DNA of 64,000 bases from Panonychus citri. Taxonomy: Eukaryota > Arthropoda > Arachnida > Trombidiformes > Tetranychidae. The notes below the pieces were generated by a model that saw only the letters and a program-made list of their open reading frames with translations, searched no databases and was not told where the DNA came from. The position numbers and the translations under genes were made by a program. Positions 40,501-52,200 of this stretch are shown piece by piece. Position 1 is the stretch's first letter. The number at the start of each line of letters is the position of its first letter. The stretch spans positions 682,001 through 746,000 of the forward strand of contig NW_026515539.1 of NCBI RefSeq assembly GCF_014898815.1, given 5' to 3'.

Positions 40501-43236
40501 GAAAACTTACTTTGTTTATGAAGCTTTTTGATTAATAAATTATCATCTCTCTATCATGTGTAGGGGTTCATGATAATCGTGGAGTTTTTTTTTTCATTCA
40601 TACTTGTATTTGTTAGACATCCTCACTATCAATTACTTTGATCATCATCATCATTAGCATCAATAGGAGATGATGATGTAAAAAAGGCTCTCACAATCGA
40701 GAATGAGTTTAGTTTACTGTGAAGCGGAAAAAAAAGTTCTAAGAGAAGAAGAAAAAAGTTCGATATTATATTGTAACGATAATGATGAAGATTCTAGATT
40801 GATAAACACAAACTATTGACAATAGAAAACGAGTATATGATTTAGACTATGAATACCCTTATCCTCTTTCTCATCCCCGGTGAGGATTATTATTATTGTT
40901 ACCTTTTGAAATTTTCTGCTGACCGATATCATGAATGTGTAGGTTGATAAGAATGATGGAAATTAGATGAAAAAGTTCATGTATCCATGAGTTTTAGTTT
41001 GAATAACATGATAAAAGAAAAAATTTTTTTTCTTCCAAACTAAATGTTACTATTTATTATTATTCTCGGATGGTTATTGTTGTTATTTCTATACAACAAT
41101 CAACCATTATTATTATGATATTAGACATTGAATGGTTAACTGTTGACCCATTTTGTGTTGATAGCAAATTATTAGATGTTGATGATGATCAGTAAATTGT
41201 TACTATTATTATTATCATTTACAGTTATGTTTTATTAACTTTGTAGTCATGTTTGTATTTTATTTCTGGGTCACCTTTATTTACCCTTAGGGTTTGATTG
41301 GTTGTATTATATTGTTGATAAAAAGTTATTAATGACTGATATCATTTTCCAACTAGATGATTAACTTGATGATGTTTTAAAGTTACAATTTGATTGTTAT
41401 TCTTGTTGAACATTGAAATTTAATCTCTCATGTAATAAATATATATAATTTTCATGACTGAAATGATGATAGTTATTAGTTTGTCTTTTATGATGTTTCA
41501 TTGAGACTTTTGTCTTTACGAACAAATAAAAGCATGGAAAATGGGAAAAGGAAAAGGAAATGACAAAATGATACTAATTTCTCAATGTCTAGTTGATAGA
41601 TGATTAATAAGACTATAAACAAGAGTGAGAGAGAGAAAATTTTTCTTCTCTTCCGAATTGTTTACCATGATTAAAGATCAATTAGACTCCATTTATTGTT
41701 GATGATTCTTTGATTTCGAATTGAAATTTTCAATATTTTTTCAACTTCGGACAAATTCATCAATAATCATGGTGTTGTTGATGAGAAGGGCAATATTAGT
41801 TGTAAGAAAACAACTTCGTTGATATTACCTTTCATCTTTTACCTCCCTTTCTATCATGATTCACATTATTATCTTCATCTTATGTGTGAGTATGTCAACT
41901 TTATCATGTCTTCCTCACCACTCCCTCTCTTCACGTTAGTTATTGTATTGGCTTTTCCTTATTCCTCTTCTTCCAGAATCTTTTTTCTTGCTCAACTTTT
42001 CAATATATTCTGATATGTTTGTGTAGCATTTAAGGTTAGATAAAAGTTTCTCTCTGTCATTGTTAACTGTCAACTCTGTCAGTTAGAGTAAAATTGAAAT
42101 GATAACCCTCATATATGATCATGGATATAATTTCAATCCTTAACTTTTTTTTTCATGATGACAATGATTGTAATAATAACTCTCTGAACAGAGAAATCAG
42201 AACTGTTCAATTTATCTGAATAGTTATTAGTTACATGAGGAAGTTACATGAAAGAGTATCAGATAATTCAATGAGAATTCAGTCTCTCTCTCTCTCCCTC
42301 TTTCTCTGTTTCTTATCTAATTTTCAATACTATGAATTACATATGATAACAATCACAATTCCGTTTGTGATAATAATGATGAAAAACAATTATGTAAATT
42401 GTTATCAATTGAGTGGTGATGATAACACTAAATGAAATAAAACCTTGATACCCTTGAACTGGAACTGGATTTACATTTAATTTCCATCATTATTATCATG
42501 AAGAAGATGATGATGGTGATGATGATGAGATTCATTCATGGATAGAGAAAGAGGAAAAGGAGTAAAGGAATTGACATAAAAAAAGAGTCTCATTAATCTG
42601 AATCATTTAACAAAAAAATAACTCTACATCATTAACAGGGTGGGAATTGTGTATCAATCTATTTTCCCTCCGTTGATTATGATCAGAGTAACAACAAGCG
42701 AATCAAGTGATTACGGTGATTTAATATCTCGATATTAGCATCCATGAAAATATTGCAACGATTTAAGTTAAACTCCCTCAATCATTAGAAATCCTTTTGA
42801 TTAACTTAACATTTTTCCATCATTATCCTAATAGCAAACATTTATTTACATACATTTGCTATCTGAATATTAAGGTAGACACAATTGATAACCATAATCA
42901 ATACAGAGCAATATGATGTTTGTGATGTTTGTTTACAATCTCATTTACTATTTAGTATCAATTTGAATGAATTTCTTGTCAACAAATCTGACAGAGATTT
43001 AAATTCTGTATCTATTAATACCTCAGAAAAAGTTATGATCATGTTTCTATTTTCTCATGGAACTTTTTTCATCATCATGTTTCATTTTCATCTAACTTGA
43101 ACTTTATTTTTTCTCCTACAGGTATCGCAATTACTTCCTCAAGATGATTCCATGTAGATTCGGGAAGAGAGGAGGATTCGATAAAGATAAATCAATGAAG
43201 ACCAGTCAGAAAACCGTCGAGATTGAAATGTTATAG
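25587..43236 (+). CDS. TkR99D-like: Tachykinin-related-peptide receptor (class A GPCR), complete four-exon gene
   Basis: Exons 25587-26224, 36729-36947, 38548-38895 and 43122-43236 join in frame (all introns phase 2) to give 439 residues. The long N-terminus (about 113 residues) is Ser-rich with several NxS/T sites. TM1 has GN (N133), TM2 has LSIAD (D161), and C188 and C269 form the expected extracellular disulfide. TM3 ends ERY (212-214), TM6 has FAICWLPYH (C351-P354) and TM7 has NSAINPVIY (NPVIY 392-396). C413 in the short tail is a palmitoylation candidate. The segments KVFWGSQAIGE, RVVTML, FAICWLPYHIYF and YLTIYWLAMSNS match what I recall of Drosophila TkR99D and vertebrate neurokinin receptors. 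In these families peptide binding at the plasma membrane signals through Gq and Gs. It might be a natalisin-type receptor (TkR86C), but the WGS..IGE loop favours TkR99D. The stop is TAG at 43234. Confidence 0.92.
26441..26477. repeat. Perfect short hairpin, 17-bp arms
   Basis: The arm ATTGTTTCCTTTAATCA (26441-26457) is followed by a 3-base loop and its exact complement (26461-26477). It lies 217 bases into receptor intron 1. It is too short to be a normal microRNA precursor. Confidence 0.9.
29394..29430. repeat. Compound TC/AC microsatellite
   Basis: TC, AC and TC runs follow one another directly inside tachykinin receptor intron 1. Confidence 0.9.
30343..30374. repeat. Perfect short hairpin, 14-bp arms, 4-base loop
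   Basis: ATGTAATTTGACAT and its exact complement are separated by TCTC. No T run follows it, and no transcript assignment is possible beyond its position in receptor intron 1. Confidence 0.9.
32525..32547. repeat. GA dinucleotide microsatellite
   Basis: A GA run lies inside tachykinin receptor intron 1. Confidence 0.95.
36948..38547 (+). other. Tachykinin receptor intron 2
   Basis: This 1.6-kb intron lies between the second extracellular loop and TM5, splitting a Tyr codon (TA|T). The donor is GTAAGA and the acceptor ATTATAG. It hosts the TA-flanked inverted-repeat element at 37784-38367, which ends 180 bases before the acceptor. Confidence 0.85.
37784..38367. mobile_element. 584-bp inverted-repeat element with TA flanks (Tc1/mariner-type MITE)
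   Basis: The terminal inverted repeats begin CAGTCTTTCCGACC and end with the complement GGTCGGAAAGACTG. The element is flanked by TA on both sides (37782-37783 and 38368-38369). Arms of about 160 bp (37784-37943 and 38208-38367) pair with scattered differences, mainly in the middle of the arm, around a centre of about 264 bp. CAGT ends plus a TA duplication are typical of Tc1/mariner-derived non-autonomous elements. There is no transposase frame. The arms include a G-rich run unlike the A+T-rich surroundings. It sits in receptor intron 2 and leaves both splice sites intact. Confidence 0.88.
38896..43121 (+). other. Tachykinin receptor intron 3
   Basis: This 4.2-kb intron separates TM7 from the cytoplasmic tail exon. 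The donor is GTTGGT (weaker than the others) at 38896; the acceptor TTCTCCTACAG ends at 43121. Read-through at the weak donor would add about 14 residues before a stop at 38939-38941, replacing the palmitoylated tail. The rest is ATC/GA/TC-rich with no supported exon. Confidence 0.8.
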
Positions 43237-43838
43237 CAAATGTAATGGTCAAATCCATTCGTAACTATTTGCCTCTCTCTCTCTCTCTGTTTTTGAACAT
43301 TGAAACAATTTCAGTTACTCACTCAATCTCTTGACAGTCAACTCAAAAACTCATCATCTTTACATCATCACCATGATGAGTTGATTCATGATTTTTTATA
43401 CATACAACAGCTACACATCATTATAACCATCATCATCTTTTCAATGCATTTACTTTGCTTGTTGAGTTTTGTTTTTTTTTACGTTTATGTTACTCAATGA
43501 AAACAAAGAGGGAAAAAAATGAATCTTCAAATTGTAATGTAACAGTTTCCACCTCCGCCACTACCATGAAAAAATATACACACACACACCTCATGATCAT
43601 GTTCCCTCTCATTTCCACTCTCTCTTTCCTTTCAGTCCCATTTGCCTCATTCATTTTTGACGAGACTTCAAACAGATCGTTTTTTTTTCTGCTGATCCTG
43701 AACAAAATGTCTTAAAAGAGATGATGAATTTAATCAAGAAAAAAAAATTCTGTACTCAGTCATTCATCTATGATGATAATATGTACCATGTATATGATGG
43801 AATGAAAAAGTTACTCTTGATGTTGACCTACTCAAAGA

Positions 43839-43882
<44 letters not shown>

Positions 43883-46322
43883 GATGATGATGAAATGATT
43901 TACTAATAGTTTTGATATGAACTTTTTTCGTCCTCTCTTTTTTATCATCTTTATCCTCTTACATCTTATAAAATGTTGGATTTCATGATAAAAGGATTTC
44001 ACCTCATGATTCAGATGATTATAACTCAGCCTCCGATTCATCATAAAAACTTTGATGATTAAAAGATAATATAACAATTACAATGATTTCAATTGTAAAA
44101 AAAAATAATAATTTAACAATAAAGAAAAGGACAAATTTATCAACCATTAAGACTTTTACATTGTAATGTCATTGATTGTCAATCTATTCATATGAATGAT
44201 TGGGATTCTCATTAATCATTAACCTGGTTGAATAATCTTTTCAGTGGTTAACTTGAATAGATTGACCATTATTCAGTAAAGGTCAAGTGAATCAACACAG
44301 ATGATCAATATTAAAGGTGAATCAATTTGTGTGAATGTTAATTTGAATGTTGACAATTGGATTTGATTGTAATCAAAAGGCTAATATAATAATAAACGAG
44401 TCTTTTGGTTATCGATTAAGTTTAGATTATGATTTAGACTTGACTGTGAGTGGTAAATATTAGCTGATCTAATGGAGATGAGTTTGAATCTGAATTTACC
44501 TTTGGACTTTTTTCCTCATGAACTAAAATTCATGGTGTTTTATTGATCTTACTTTCTGTGTCATCTCTTAATGTTTTCATAATGAACATAGTCTCAATTT
44601 CATGGGATAACATTTGATAATCATCATCATTTTGTGTAACATTTTTCTTGAAATTTCATCTAAGCTCTGTTTCCAGGGTTTCTGTTTTCAGGGAATTATC
44701 TTGAAAATGTTATCAGATATGTACTATTGAGCCTGAACTTTAGATTCTAAATGAATTTGTTCATCGTGATAAACTTTGAAAAGGATTCTTCAGATTCTCA
44801 TCCTAATCAACTGATAATCTTTCATCCCGATTCACCTGACAACCGGATATCCGTTTACTCGTAATGAAAAGATAACAACAGAGCAAAAAAAACTCAGATT
44901 AAACTTGAAACCATATCAATCTAATCAATCATCTTCATCTCTAATCTCTTGTATCTAATTGTAATCCTTTACATGGTTAAAAAATACACGATTGTTGAAA
45001 GTTTGCAAAACTTTGATTATCGAACAATTAAAATTAACAATCAGCTAATCACTTCCTACAAGTAAGTTTAATAAATCCATGGATGAGCTCACACTGATTT
45101 GGAATCAAAATCATTGCTTTTTAATCAGCTGATTATTTAGCTCAATGACCAAGAAAACTCAATTAACCATTTGATTTGCATTCATCATTACAATTGCATC
45201 TTTCTCAATGCTAACCAATTATGCCAATTGGTCAATTTAATTGTTTTATTGGCTTCTTAATGATAATGGTCTAGCTTTTGATCATTGAAATTTTTCATGG
45301 TGATTTCATGTATCCGATTCAGTTGATGCTCTGAATTTATATTCACCAACTCAAGTTAATTCCAGGTTTGTGTTGACTTACAATTCATCATTTTATTCAT
45401 AAGTCTGACATTACGATAATCATGATAAATGTTAACTGAATATTACTTGACCATAATCAATAAGAAAAACGATTGTAATTATTATTTTGATAAATTCGAT
45501 ATTTGATCATTACGAGAGATTCATTTGAAATTTAGATTCAATAGTTTACGATCAATTTGCTGATGAACAATATGTTAATTGATTACTTTTTGCTGAACAA
45601 ATTGTTGATCACAAAGAAGAGAAAGAAAATAATTCTGATCAATTCTGTATTTAAATCAATAGTTTCTCCATGAACCATGATCGTCTTTTTTTCAGCTCTT
45701 AGAATCATCTTAGTGAAAAGTATTTCCCTGGTGTGGGTTGGTGAGTGGGTGAACCATAGATCTTAGTGATTTCATTAACACAATTAGTTAATTTCAAGGG
45801 AAAATTGTTAGTTTGCTGGTTAATTACATGAAGAAATCGTTGCTTAAGCTTTAAATTACATCAACATGAATCACCAGTAACTTTCATGATGAACTTTTCC
45901 TGTAAAATTTCATGGCAAACGTCAATGAAATAACAACACCAACAACAACAACACTACCAACAGGATCACCTTAAATCCATTGAAAAAATCAACAACAACA
46001 TCATCATCATGTTCAACCTTGGGTATGTTTGTATATCTAAGATGCTGAAATTTTTTTCTGGTTCAATTGGTACTGAATTAAAGATGCACATGAAACTAAT
46101 TAACTCCACTCTGATTCTGGATTTGATCCAGATTATCAGATAATCATGTTCACAAGGATTATCCTTCATCATGAAAGTAAAGTGTAAAATAGTAAAGTCT
46201 AAAAATTAATGTTAATCTAATTTACAATCAACAAAGAGTTACAATTGAGATTCACATTGAAAAGTACAATTCGTCTTAATCAAATTTAATTGTGTGATTA
46301 TCTGTAGTTAATTGTTCCCAAT
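43237..46322. other. Spacer between the tachykinin receptor and ABRA-like gene
   Basis: This 3.1-kb spacer holds the receptor 3' region and the ABRA promoter side. It includes a TC tract near 43271-43288, a long GA tract running into ATG triplets (43846-43893) and CAATTA-rich blocks at 44080-44400 and 44980-45240. An AATAAA at about 44117-44122 is too far from the stop to be assigned firmly. No gene is recognised. Confidence 0.5.
43846..43893. repeat. GA microsatellite joined to an ATG triplet repeat
   Basis: A GA run of about 33 bases continues directly into GATGATGATG. Confidence 0.95.
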
Positions 46323-48341
46323 ATGTCTAATAATTTAATTTCATCGCAATCATCTGATTCTAATAATAATACCATTTCATCATCATCTGTTTGTATAAAT
46401 ATGACAAAAACCTCAACGGCAACAATTAAAACCAATATCAATTCATCTGCATCTGAACAATTAAAAAAATTAACCCAATCAAATACAAGGTGAGTTAATT
46501 ATAACTAATTGTGGTATTAATTAGATTGATATAGTTTTGTTTTCACAAGTCTCAATGATGCCTCTTTAAGTTAATTGTTTGAAAAATGAGAAATTAGGTT
46601 AACAATTTATTAATCATTTTAAATTGGAAATGGAAATTGATTCATTAATAAATCAGTTAATTGTCACTTACTATCTGATGATAATAGGATTAATTTTGAA
46701 AACGATTTTGAATTTTAATAACTGTTGGTCGTTTTAATTGTTATTATTATTATCATGATGATTTGTAAATATAATATTTGAATACAATATCGTTAATTGT
46801 TGTTGACATTTGATGAGTTTGAATAATAATTTCTGATTGTGTCCAAGTGGACACTTTAAATACACTTTGATTACAAAATAAACACTTGACAATCAGAATT
46901 ACAATCAAAATGATCATTATTGTGGTAAAATTATTCATCATCATCAAGAATTCTGAGTTTCCCATGAAAAGTTATTTAGTGATTCAAATATTACCGTTAG
47001 TTTGTTTTACCACATCTCTTTTATTGATTGACAATTATGATTATAATTAAGGGAATGATAATCAGGATTTAATATGAAACATGAAACGATAAACCAAATG
47101 ATACAATAAATGTGAATTCGTAAGAAAGTAATAAGATATTATCCGAGTTCAGAATTTACATGTACCATGTTATCAGAATTTCTTGTCATAATGTTGACTT
47201 TTTTCCTCTCCTTTTCTTTTCTTTTCATTAATTAAATCACGATGATGATGATCAACTTTTCGAGTACTTGATGATTAATCATAATCACTACAATCGATTC
47301 GAGATCAACTATTGGTTCTTATTTTTTTTCTTCTTTCTCTAATCTAATCTAATAGTTTTTAGATTTTTTTTTTGCTTCGATTTCTGTTGAGTGTTGATTG
47401 TTATTGATTATTTGTTGTTATTGATGATGTGAGTGTTTGATTAGATTTAATTGATTAACTGTCGATGATTATATTAGAATAAAAAAGAAAAAAATTCTTC
47501 TCACAAATGTTGTTCTCTCTCATGAGGTTTTATTAAACTTAATTAGTTGATACTTAGTTAATTAACAATCGCATCGGTAAACAACATTGATTGATATGAA
47601 TTGAAAAGTTTTAATTAATCAGGTAAACACCAATTAAGAACTTCAAGTAAAGGTGAATAAGGAAAAGTTGAAATCACAATTAGATTTGGAAAAAGTTGTG
47701 ATTATGAAACAGGATTAAGATTCTATATGATCGATGACGATTTAATTGATTGTTCTCGTTGATTTTTTTTCGAAAAATGCAAAAATTAAGGCCTTGCTGG
47801 GATTCGAACCCAGGATCTCCTGCTTACTAGGCAGGCGCTTTAACCAACTAAGCCACAAGGCCGGTGAAATATTATCAATAAATATTAGATTTTATAGTTA
47901 ACACAAGTTTTCGAGAAACGATTTAATTCAATTGCGAACACTTTTACTATTAAAGTTATGGTCGACCTGCTGAAGGATCTAAAACTTTGGCTCGAGCACA
48001 AAAAGCTCATGCTTACGTTTCCAACCAAGTTAAATATCTTTGTGAGATAATCAGGACAGTGGAGTGGCTGCTGATGACGGAACTGTGGCCATCACCTTCG
48101 GACGATTATTCAAGGTAATTAGTTGATTGTTTCCCATCTTCTCACCAAGGGTTATAATTATCTTTCCATCTTCGATTAGATTTATGTCGCTATTTCGGAC
48201 AAAGTGGTCGGTATGCTGCTTCGAGCTAGAAAATATGGTTTCGTCGATTTCGAAGGTGAAATGTTGTTCCAAGGTCAAGATGATCAAACGATAATTAGAC
48301 TTATTAAAATGCCTCCTAAAGAATTTACATTTAACTTTTAA
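46323..48341 (+). CDS. ABRA: ABRA/STARS-like protein with costars domain, three exons, one-base frameshift
   Basis: Exons are 46323-46489, 47956-48114 and 48180-48341. Exon 1 gives a Ser/Asn/Thr-rich N-terminus of 55 residues and ends with GTGAGT in phase 2. Exon 2 starts with the ABRA signature YGRPAEGSKT (residue 57 on) and continues into the costars domain (SNQVKYLCEIIR). After about 48055 the conserved reading moves to another frame (GVAADDGTVAITFGRLFK), and exon 3 follows in that frame (ISDKVVGMLLRARKYG, DFEGEMLFQ) to a TAA. One base is therefore missing around 48053-48060; inserting a G in the AGGAC stretch would restore frame. Splice sites and the rest are intact, so an assembly error or polymorphism is more likely than a pseudogene. 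Vertebrate ABRA binds actin and promotes Rho/SRF signalling in muscle; this product is much shorter (about 160 residues). The 65-base intron 2 is the shortest in the window. Confidence 0.85.
47781..47785 (-). terminator. Pol III T-run terminator of tRNA-Thr
   Basis: Five A on the plus strand give TTTTT on the tRNA strand three bases after the tRNA 3' end; a second and longer T run follows further downstream. Confidence 0.75.
47789..47862 (-). tRNA. tRNA-Thr(AGU): tRNA-Thr, anticodon AGU
   Basis: This is a complete 74-base cloverleaf without an intron. The acceptor stem GGCCTTG pairs with CAAGGCC; the D arm is GCTTAGTTGGTTAAAGC; the anticodon stem CCTGC/GCAGG carries loop CTAGTAA with AGT at positions 34-36 (U35-type numbering aside, it reads Thr ACU and, as inosine, ACC/ACA). 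The T arm is CTGGG-TTCGAAT-CCCAG and the discriminator base is T. A and B box promoters are intact. A run of five T on the transcribed strand (opposite 47781-47785) follows the 3' end within a few bases and fits a Pol III terminator. CCA is not encoded, as expected for a nuclear eukaryotic gene. Confidence 0.97.
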
Positions 48342-49274
48342 TCGTTTAAATTAAAAGATTTAATCAATTGTAAATTCTCAAATGAAAAATGATTATCTAT
48401 TTTCCGGAGTAAAAAATATTTTATTCATCATTTTGATTGGTCTAAATTGTTGTAGAAAAATTTTATTATATTATTTTTGTTTTGATCGCAGAAAAGAAAA
48501 AAAAAGTTGTTGAGGTCAAGAATTAGATGTACAATTATTTACAAAATCGAATATTATTTTCTAATTTTGATAATACATGTGTAAGAAAAGATGATTGTGT
48601 TTTGCAAAGTTCGTCAGTTCGAAGGTACAAGTTTATCTTTCCTTTTTCATTCGAAGTGTCCATAGGAAAAAAGGGTTTCCATCCATTGGATTGATGTTGT
48701 GGGGATGATGGTCAATATCCAATGATGGACGTTTTTTTGTGGCGCAACATGGAAATTGTTCAAAATCTTTGGTTTAATTGTTATTTATCATTTATGTATA
48801 ATGCATATGAAAAGCGGAAAAATTTCAAAAGTGTAATCAAACTAATATGTTACAAGGGAGCTTCTGTTTTGACAGTGACATGCTACAGGGAGAGAGGGAG
48901 AATGAGAGAGAGAGAAAAGTGATGAATTCGATTCTGGTTCTTGTTTGTTTATGACTCAAGGCTTAAAGTGACCAGAAATCAACTCGAATTCATTGATGGC
49001 CTTTGATTTGGATGATGAAAGTGCTGAAAACGTTTGTTAAATTAGCACAGAGAAAAGTAAAAAGCTCTTGGAAATATGAATCAGTCGTGTGTAAATTAAT
49101 ACTAATTTCAACTAATTTATCCACGTGATAATTTAAATCAGGAAATAGACTATTTTTTATTCATCCAAATGTAAATAAAAATGTCCATTGATTTGAAAGA
49201 TGATGATGATGAGGTGGGTTGATGATAATGACGATGATGATGATGATTTACAATTTCTTTACACTATCTTATAG
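48342..49274. other. Convergent spacer between ABRA-like and CLCA genes
   Basis: This 0.93-kb stretch is shared by the two 3' ends. The CLCA side has an AATAAA on the minus strand at 49161-49156, about 115 bases past its stop. No further gene is recognised; the open frame at 48722-48922 ends in a GA repeat and lacks family signal. Confidence 0.6.
49156..49161 (-). promoter_or_regulatory. Polyadenylation signal of the CLCA gene
   Basis: The sequence AATAAA occurs on the minus strand about 115 bases downstream of the CLCA stop codon, a normal position for the cleavage signal. It is a common hexamer in A+T-rich DNA. Confidence 0.5.
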
Positions 49275-52200
49275 TCATACTTGTGATACAGCCGTTGTTG
49301 ATTTATCGACTGTCCCATATCTTGGATCATAATCGGACGCTGTTTCTGAACCATCGTATGAATTACGCCAGGCGATTACACCGCTCGGCATATTATTGAT
49401 ATTATTAGTGTGAGGCACATAGTTGGTTTGGGGAGTGTAACAATATTGATATTGATCAACAACTGGAGTTGGATATCTCCATGTGTTTAAATCATTGGCC
49501 ATGGTAACATAGGGTTCATCGGGTAATCCCGTTACCGATCCTCGAAACCTTGAATCATTATCTGAGACAGAGGAAACATTATGAATAGAGCCAAGATCAA
49601 CAATATCCTCGATTCTCATGACGGGTAAAGGTTCATTACGTTGTTTAGCTTGTTTAACTTTATCGTAATGTGATAACAATTTATTGGCTGGAATTGAATC
49701 AATTGGACTTATCCCTTTAATACTTTCATCCATTAGTTTTGAGGAATCATTTTGATAAATTAGTTGATTGTTTATCAACTGTTGTTGAGTTTGTTGTTGT
49801 TGTTGTTGCTGCTGTTGAGTCAATTGTTGTTGTGATTGATGATGATGATTTAATTGTTGATGTGAAATCTGTTGGTGTTTAAGTGTTTGATGAGATGATT
49901 GACTTGTCACAAAGTGATTAGTTGACCCAAGGTCAGTGTTACCACCTTTTACACCCAACAGTTCATCAGAATATGATCTGTATACAGATTTATCTGGATT
50001 ATCTGTTCCCATTGAACTGGGTGGAAGTTTATTTTTTACATTATCTTTAGAATCCATTGAGTCAACGTTGCCTTTTCCAGAATGATGACCTGAACCAGAT
50101 CCTCGGCGTTTACGACCAGCGACAAGGCAAATTATGAATAAAAGGCTTACAAGAATAAAAAGAAATGATCCAACCAGAATTGCGGTTACATGCCAAATAC
50201 CAAGTACACCATTGGTACCATCACTGAAGAAACCTCCCCGACTCCCGGTGGCCGCTGAATTTAAAATATCAAACAAATCCGATGAATCAGAATTTTGAAG
50301 GAATGACCCAGGCGGCTCACTATTTATTTCAGGCTCACCATTCAGATAGATGTTAACCAAGTTTGAAAGTTGATACGATCCATGGATATCCTTCAATTGC
50401 ATGGCCACAACATAAGGGCCAGAAACGATAATGGTTCCTTTCGGAATTTCAAATTCTCTTACAAACTCAGATGATTCAAGTTCGATTGCCGATCCTAGTC
50501 GAACTCCATAAGAATTAAAATCAGACCGAATGAATGATCGTTCAGTCCAATTGAAGATTTTAATTTCTTCGATAGATGAGATACCGTGTGGAACTATAAA
50601 TTCAGCCTTTATAATGTATCGAGTTTCCTCAATAAGAGAAACTGTTAAATCAAATGTTCGAGAGACTCGGACAAAACTCTCGACTGGTGCAATATCATCA
50701 ATATAAAATGAACCACAAGAAATTACTCGATTAAGAAACTTGTAACCTGTGATAACCTTATCTTCGGGTACCGATGACCCACAACAAGGACGATCGCCAA
50801 TACCAGGGTATAGGGAAAACCGACCCGAGGCAACGATCGCTTCAGCTCGAATGAATCGACGTGATGGAACATCAGAGACTAGATAAGACCAAGTTCCATC
50901 GCCACGGGTAACATCAGGATCTCCAAGTCCATTGTCAACCATTTGAGCTGTCGAAACAAGGCCACCAAGTTCATCGTAAAATGCAATTGAAACTGATGCA
51001 TTTTGTACATATTCAGTAAGTCGTTTGGTAAGTGAAACGTAGGCAAAGATACGATCACGGGAGGTGGTGGTTGATATTATCGACTCAGAGGGGGCTAACC
51101 AACAGGAACCTGCTATAAAGTTACTCTCCAAAACTGGAGCAGCTATTGATTGTTTGGGTGGAGTAATAAGAGTAGTTGAAGGTAGAACAGCAATGGCCAC
51201 CATGTAGGAGACGACATTTGGATTAAGTCCACTCCATTCAACCACCCATAGTCCATCTTGTTGACGTTGAGGGTAAGCGGTAAAGGTGTAAGTAGTGAAA
51301 GCAGATAACAATATTCTACCACCATATTTGACCTGAACATCGTTAATATAAACTGATTGTTCAACTCTTTTACCACATTCATCGGAGGAATGACAAAGTA
51401 ATATTACTTGAATTGAGTAATTGGCTTCAATTAATGATTGATCAACATCAAATTTGAATGTAAATTTATCGGTATCTGTGGTTGTTGCTTTGGATAAGAC
51501 AACTAAATCTGTTGGATTAAGATTATTTCGTGAGAGAACAAGTGATTCAAGAAATGCTATCTGATTGTAGGTTGATCCAGGCATTTTAGTGTCGATATGA
51601 GGTACAACGTTCAATTCAGCTGAGGCCGCTTGAGCGAAACGCATTAAATCAGTGTAATTATTTTCACTCTTGTAAGGATAGATGACAATTTTAACCTTGA
51701 TATCATAGGATAACAATTCTTTAGCATATGATTCCAAAGTGAAACGATCCATCCTGAAATTACCCGCGGTGACAATGTAAAGGTGAGTAATTGAATCGTC
51801 CACGTTTTTAACATTCCCTCTTAATTGTTCCATGGCACAATCAAAACAAACAGGTACATTTTCCGGATGACCCTTAACTATGGCTTTACTTTCTAAAGGA
51901 ATAGCTTCAAATTGTTTCAATTGATAGATTAATGGCTTATATTGGTCTAAAAGTGTCCGAATTGGATCTAAAATCATCACATCATCATAACCCGTTAAGT
52001 GGTCAAAAAATACTGCCAATCGCGGTCGCTTCGTAGTGACCATTGTGAATTTAGTGATACACTTATTGCCAGCAATCGGTTGAGTTTTCCTGGAAGAATC
52101 AGAAAGAAATCAAAATAATTAGAAACTTTTCCAACATTCAGATAGAAACAACAATTAATCAGCAAATGATAAGTTAATCATCCGTAAGATGGAGTAGCAC

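Larger units (their letters stand above)
46490..47955 (+). other. ABRA-like intron 1, containing an antisense tRNA
   Basis: This 1.47-kb intron has a GTGAGT donor and a TATTAAAG acceptor ending at 47955. It contains tRNA-Thr on the opposite strand, ending 93 bases before exon 2. I found no additional ABRA exon, and the flanking exons already match in phase. Confidence 0.75.

Noticed and set aside
48051..48287. 78-codon minus-strand open frame
   Set aside because: Antisense of ABRA exons 2 and 3 across a real intron.
47941..48341. First reading of this locus as a translation-factor (eIF1A-like) fragment or processed pseudogene
   Set aside because: The YGRPxEGSKT signature and ISDKVVGxLLRARK...FEGEMLFQ identify the ABRA/costars family, and intact introns exclude a processed copy.
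51143..51382. 79-codon minus-strand open frame
   Set aside because: Alternate frame inside CLCA exon 3, which is fully open in the family frame.
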